A stretch of DNA of 64,000 nucleotides. It comes from DATGKG01 sp963783145. Its GTDB lineage: Bacteria > Desulfobacterota > Binatia > Binatales > Binataceae. The notes below the pieces were generated by a model, which saw only the letters and a list, made by a program, of their open reading frames with translations, was not told where the DNA came from and ran no database searches. The position numbers and the translations under genes were made by a program. Position 1 is the first letter of the stretch, and each line of letters begins with the position of its first letter. The DNA lies in NCBI GenBank assembly GCA_963783145.1, contig CAWAMM010000001.1, forward strand, positions 610,050-674,049, read 5' to 3'. This document shows, in pieces, positions 60,812 through 64,000 of the stretch.

Positions 60812-61151
60812 GTGGCGGAAAGCGACCGGCGGATAAGTGCGATTCATCAATCGCTTACCCAGCCTATTCTTCTTGCGGGAGCAAGCGGCCTTTGCGATCG
60901 CGAACTGGATCACCGCCGCCGCGCTGGTTTTTGGTGGCGGACTCCACTGGTACACGGTTGCGGTGGGATCATTCCTTCTAACGGTCGGACATTGGGCGTT
61001 GGTCCAGGCGGCGAAATTCGATCCGCAACTCAGCCGGGCCTACATTCGGCACGTTCATCATCAGAACTACTATCCGGCTCGCGCATCGGTCACCGCGCCG
61101 CCGCCCCGAATCCGACCCTCTGTGCCGACACCGAAGGAGATCCGCGCTTAG
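60812..61151 (+). pseudogene. trbD: TrbD/VirB3, frameshifted
   Basis: GTG 60812 follows an excellent AAGGAGG. The frame reads ESDRRISAIHQSLTQPILLAG, typical of a TrbD start ('HxSLxxPxLLxGxE'). It shifts at the GGG run near 60880. The next frame continues EQAAFAIANWITAAALVFGGGL and VTVGH-like LLTVGHWALVQAAKFDPQLSRAYIRH. Dropping one G restores a single 112-residue protein. VirB3 anchors VirB4 to the membrane. Confidence 0.8.
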
Positions 61152-61168
61152 TGGTTGAGAGGTGAGAA

Positions 61169-63679
61169 ATGTTTGTCAAAGAGTTCAGAGATTTGAGACG
61201 TAAGCGCGACAAGCTGCTCGCGCTCCCCGACCAGCTGAATTACGCGATCCCGATCGACGACTTCACGATCGCGTTGAAGGACGGCGCCTTTCTGTCGGCG
61301 TTCGAGTGCTCCGGCCTGGACCTCAATTCGCGAGCGCCGAGGAACTGGACGCCCATCGCGCGCAGGCTAATCGAGCACTCACGCGACTCATGACGGCTTC
61401 ATGTACAACGTCGATCTCATCCGTCATCCGAGCGTCGATTATGCAAGCCGAGCATTTCCTGATCCCGTCAGCGCCACCCGGACCGGGAACGGGAAGTCCA
61501 GTACTCCGCGGAAGGTGAGCACTTCGAGACAAGGTGCGTCCTGACGATCACATATCGTCCGCCTCCCGATTCGCAAACCCGCATGGCCAGCGTTTTTCTC
61601 TCGGGCGCGCCCAAGCGTGCTGATTGGCAGCGCCAGCTTGCCTGGTTCAAACAGAAACTTCGTGAATTACAAGATGCGGTCAGCCCGGTCTGGAAGCTGA
61701 CCGCGCTTGATTTGCATGCCCTATTGTCTCACCTGACAAGTTGCATCAACGGCCGAACGTGCGAGATCGCGGTGCCCGGAACGCCTACCTATCTGGATAC
61801 GATTCTCGGCAACCAGGACTTGATCGCGGGATTTAAGCCTCGAGTCGGAAACCGGCACATTCGAGTCGTTGCCTTGTCCGGGTTTCCGCCTTTCTCGTTT
61901 GCCGAAGATGGCGGTATTTCTGAGCGAGCTGCCGATTTGTTATCGCTACTCGATTCGGGGGATTCTGGTTGGCCCGAGGACGGCGATCAGCCAGCTTACG
62001 GTTTACCGTCGAAACTGGTTTCAGAAACGCCTCGGATTGAGCGGGATCATCAGCGAACACTTCGGTCGGGAACCGGCGCAGCCTTTCAAAACCAACATGC
62101 GCTCAAAATGGCGACCGACGCGGACCAGGCAATCACGGAGGCCGAGGGCGGAGCGGTTCGATACTGCTACGTCACTCCAAAGATAGTCATCACCGAGAAT
62201 CTCTCCGACGTTGCCGATGACAACGCGCAGCTCGTGTTCAAGGTTTGTCAGAACATGGGCTTCGATCCGCGCATCGAATAAATCAACGCGGTGGAGGCGT
62301 GGCTCGCATCGCTTCCCGGTCACGGCTGGTACGATGTACGCAGGCCGCTGGTCAATACGCAAAATCTGGCCGATATTCTTCCACTAACGTATTGCCTGGC
62401 CGCGACCGATCCCTGCCCGTTCTATCAAAAAGACACTCCGGCACTCTGCTATGGAGCTACCACGGGTAACACGATTCCGATTTAACCTTCATGTCGGAGA
62501 CACCGGTCATACCGGCATCTTTGGCCCTACTGGTAGTGGCAAGAGCGTCGCGCTCGGAACGATCGCGGCAAACTTCCAGGCGATTCCTGACGGTCAGGTC
62601 TTCTTCTTTGACAAGGGCTACTCGGCGTTCGTTCTGAGCAAAGCACTAGGTGGACAACATCTGGACCTGGGCGAGGATGAGGTCCCGCTGCAACCGCTCG
62701 CGCGCGTCGACGATGAAACGGACCGCATGAAGTTGCAGACTCTCCTCGAAGACTGGTCGAGCTGCAAAGTATTCGATGGTCCCGCCAACGGAAGGCGTTG
62801 TGGAAAGCGCTTCAGCTGGTCGGGGAAGGACCAACCGGACAGCGCACCATTAGCAGCCTCGTTACCCAAGTTCAGGACAATGCGGTCCGCGACGGCTTGA
62901 ACGCCTTCTCGCTCGCTGGTCCGCTCGGACGTTTTCTCGATGCGGATCATAACGTGTTGCTCGAAGGCCGTTTCGTGACCTTCGAGCTCGAAACACTCAT
63001 GGCGATGGGGCCGAAGGTGGTGGTGCCTGTCACTACCTATCTGTTCCATCGAATCGATCAGCGCCTAGACGGAAGACCTACTCTGATAATCGTCGATGAG
63101 GCGTGGATCATGCTGACCAACAGCGTCTTTGGGGCAAAGGTTGAGGAATGGCTCCGAACCCTTCGTAAGAAGAACGCTGCCGTCGTGTTGGCGACGCAGA
63201 GCCTTTATGAGATCGCGAACCGCCCTCATCGCGACGTCATCCTCGAATCATGTCCGACCAAGCTTTATTTGCCCAATCCTGAAGCCAAGAACGCCGCCAG
63301 CCGCGAGCTGTATCGACGTTTCGGGCTCTCCAATCGGCAAATCGACATTGTCGCCGATGCTGCTCCCAAGCGGCACTATTACTAAGTTTCGCCACTCGGA
63401 AGGCGTCTATTCCAGTTTTCGCTTGGTCCCGCCGCGCTCGCTTTCATTGGCGCGGGTTCCAAAAGCGACGTGTTGTCCGCGCGGCGGATGATTGAAGAGC
63501 ACGCGGGCGACGATTGGACTCTCGAATGGCTCAGGAACCGCGGCCTGGACGATTGGGCAGAGTATCTGGGCAAACTCCGGAGCCCTGTCAACGCGCCGAC
63601 GCGGGGGATCCTCCGTCAGGACGAAATAAGGCCGTACCGCAATAATAACGCAACGGGAAATCTAGCGGAGGTAGACTAA
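61169..63679 (+). pseudogene. trbE: TrbE/VirB4 ATPase with many frameshifts and stops
   Basis: Pieces of one VirB4 of about 836 residues are spread over three frames: LPDQLNYAIPIDDFTIALKDG, ASAEELDAHRAQANRALTRL, GFMYNVDLIRHPSVDYASRA, REVQYSAEGEHFETRCVLT, PTYLDTILGNQDLIAGFKP, FLSELPICYRYS, GIFGPTGSGKSVALGTIAANFQ (Walker A), LIIVDEAWIML (Walker B) and LATQSLYEIANR. Breaks lie near 61328, 61392, 61480, 61908, 62085, 62480 and 62755. In-frame TAA codons occur at 62279-62281 and 63383-63385 (HYY-stop-VSPLGRRLF). It cannot make a working ATPase as written. Confidence 0.88.
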
Positions 63680-64000
63680 TGAAGGCGGACGATCTTTACC
63701 GGTTTTTGCCAACCGCAGCGATCGCGATCGGCTGGCTGCTCGTCGCAAGCGCGCCGGCTAACGCACTCTTCGGAGCCGGCGACGTTGTATTCGATCCGAC
63801 GGTGTACGCGAGTCAGATCCAGCAGCTTCAGCAGGAGCCCGCCACCGTCACCAATCTGGCCAAACAGCTCCAATTGGCTATTCAGAACACGACCGGCGGA
63901 AGCGCCAGAGTTTGGCGGTAGAATCCGGCTCTGCTCAACAATCTGGGCGATCTAATCAATCAGCAGGAAGGGCTCTGTTCTGGTTTCAGGGACTGACGCA
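63679..64000 (+). pseudogene. trbJ: TrbJ/VirB5, interrupted by TAG, runs to window end
   Basis: ATG overlaps the trbE stop (TAATG). A signal peptide (TAAIAIGWLLVASAPANA) precedes FGAGDVVFDPTVYASQIQQL and TNLAKQLQLAIQNTTGG. TAG at 63919-63921 interrupts; the same frame then reads NPALLNNLGDLINQQEGL, the expected continuation, before a TGA near the edge. VirB5 sits at the pilus tip. The remainder lies beyond the window. Confidence 0.75.

Larger units (their letters stand above)
51423..64000 (+). mobile_element. Left part of an integrative conjugative element (P-type T4SS)
   Basis: From the tRNA fragment rightward every gene is a conjugation gene or small accessory: trbF, trbG, trbI, RHH proteins, traF, traD, relaxase, traG, trbB, trbC, trbD, trbE and trbJ. 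The right end, an integrase and the intact tRNA-Lys should lie beyond the window. Genes are tightly packed and all on one strand. Up to trbC the frames are intact; trbD, trbE and trbJ are broken. The element is therefore either decaying or badly assembled at its right side. Confidence 0.85.

Noticed and set aside
29244..63921. Stop-codon reassignment (TAG/TAA/TGA read as sense)
   Set aside because: All three codons end many intact genes in the window, for example TAG in traD, TAA in pheA and TGA in mutL.

Overview
The window reads as a chromosome segment of a high-GC, Gram-negative, environmental bacterium. This is inferred from Cys-type ribosomal protein L28, an L21/L27 pair, outer-membrane and lipoprotein-type exported proteins, an LLM-type flavin/F420 oxidoreductase, a PaaK-like ligase, a MaoC-like protein, a P450 and a sedolisin. 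Such a mix is typical of uncultured Binatota/Desulfobacterota-like or soil proteobacterial lineages. That placement is an inference, since no search was possible.

Layout. 1-6.0 kb: the 5' part of an isocitrate/isopropylmalate dehydrogenase-family gene, a DUF104-like/PIN toxin-antitoxin pair, DUF971, tandem cyclophilins, a PHP protein, a frameshifted gene whose C-terminus looks like a nucleotide-hydrolysing defence effector, and an HEMGH metallopeptidase. 6.47-10.20 kb: a complete 3,735-bp IS1595-type transposon with 23-bp inverted repeats and a perfect 8-bp target duplication. It carries cargo: a small ORF, a 266-aa unknown protein overlapping a PIN-domain gene, and an inverted gene for a two-helix membrane protein. 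10.3-16.5 kb: PaaK-like ligase, LLM oxidoreductase, rplU-rpmA, DUF29, and a HigBA-like pair inserted between a LuxR gene and a duplicated remnant of that gene's 3' end. 16.7-22.3 kb: exported proteins, SufT, and a hybrid histidine kinase with a single-domain response regulator. 22.9-26.4 kb: a probable copper-handling operon (DUF2318, small Cys protein, outer-membrane protein, CopC, CopD, CYCGC-motif protein). 26.4-31.3 kb: coiled-coil and exported unknowns, ArsC, a VapC with an interrupted antitoxin, and L28. 31.6-37.7 kb: mutL-miaA-accA-pheA-hisC, with miaA frameshifted.

38-51.3 kb: a STY0301-like protein, a large sedolisin with a 90-bp tandem Thr-Pro repeat, a P450-TetR-RluA operon with a candidate operator and promoter, a secondary-alcohol dehydrogenase, Hsp20, a double-hotdog protein, HigBA, a PII-like protein and an MscS channel with a cyclic-nucleotide-binding domain.

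51.42 kb to the right edge is the left part of an integrative conjugative element. Its boundary is the 3' half of a tRNA-Lys(CUU) gene. Inside are trbF-trbG-trbI, traF, traD, relaxase, traG, trbB, trbC, trbD, trbE and trbJ. Everything up to trbC is open; trbD, trbE and trbJ carry frameshifts and nonsense codons.

Two themes run through the window. The first is mobility and toxin-antitoxin load: two mobile elements and at least five TA-like loci. The second is many single-base frameshifts or nonsense codons in otherwise recognisable genes, several at short homopolymers. Read-level checking is needed to separate genuine decay from assembly error.
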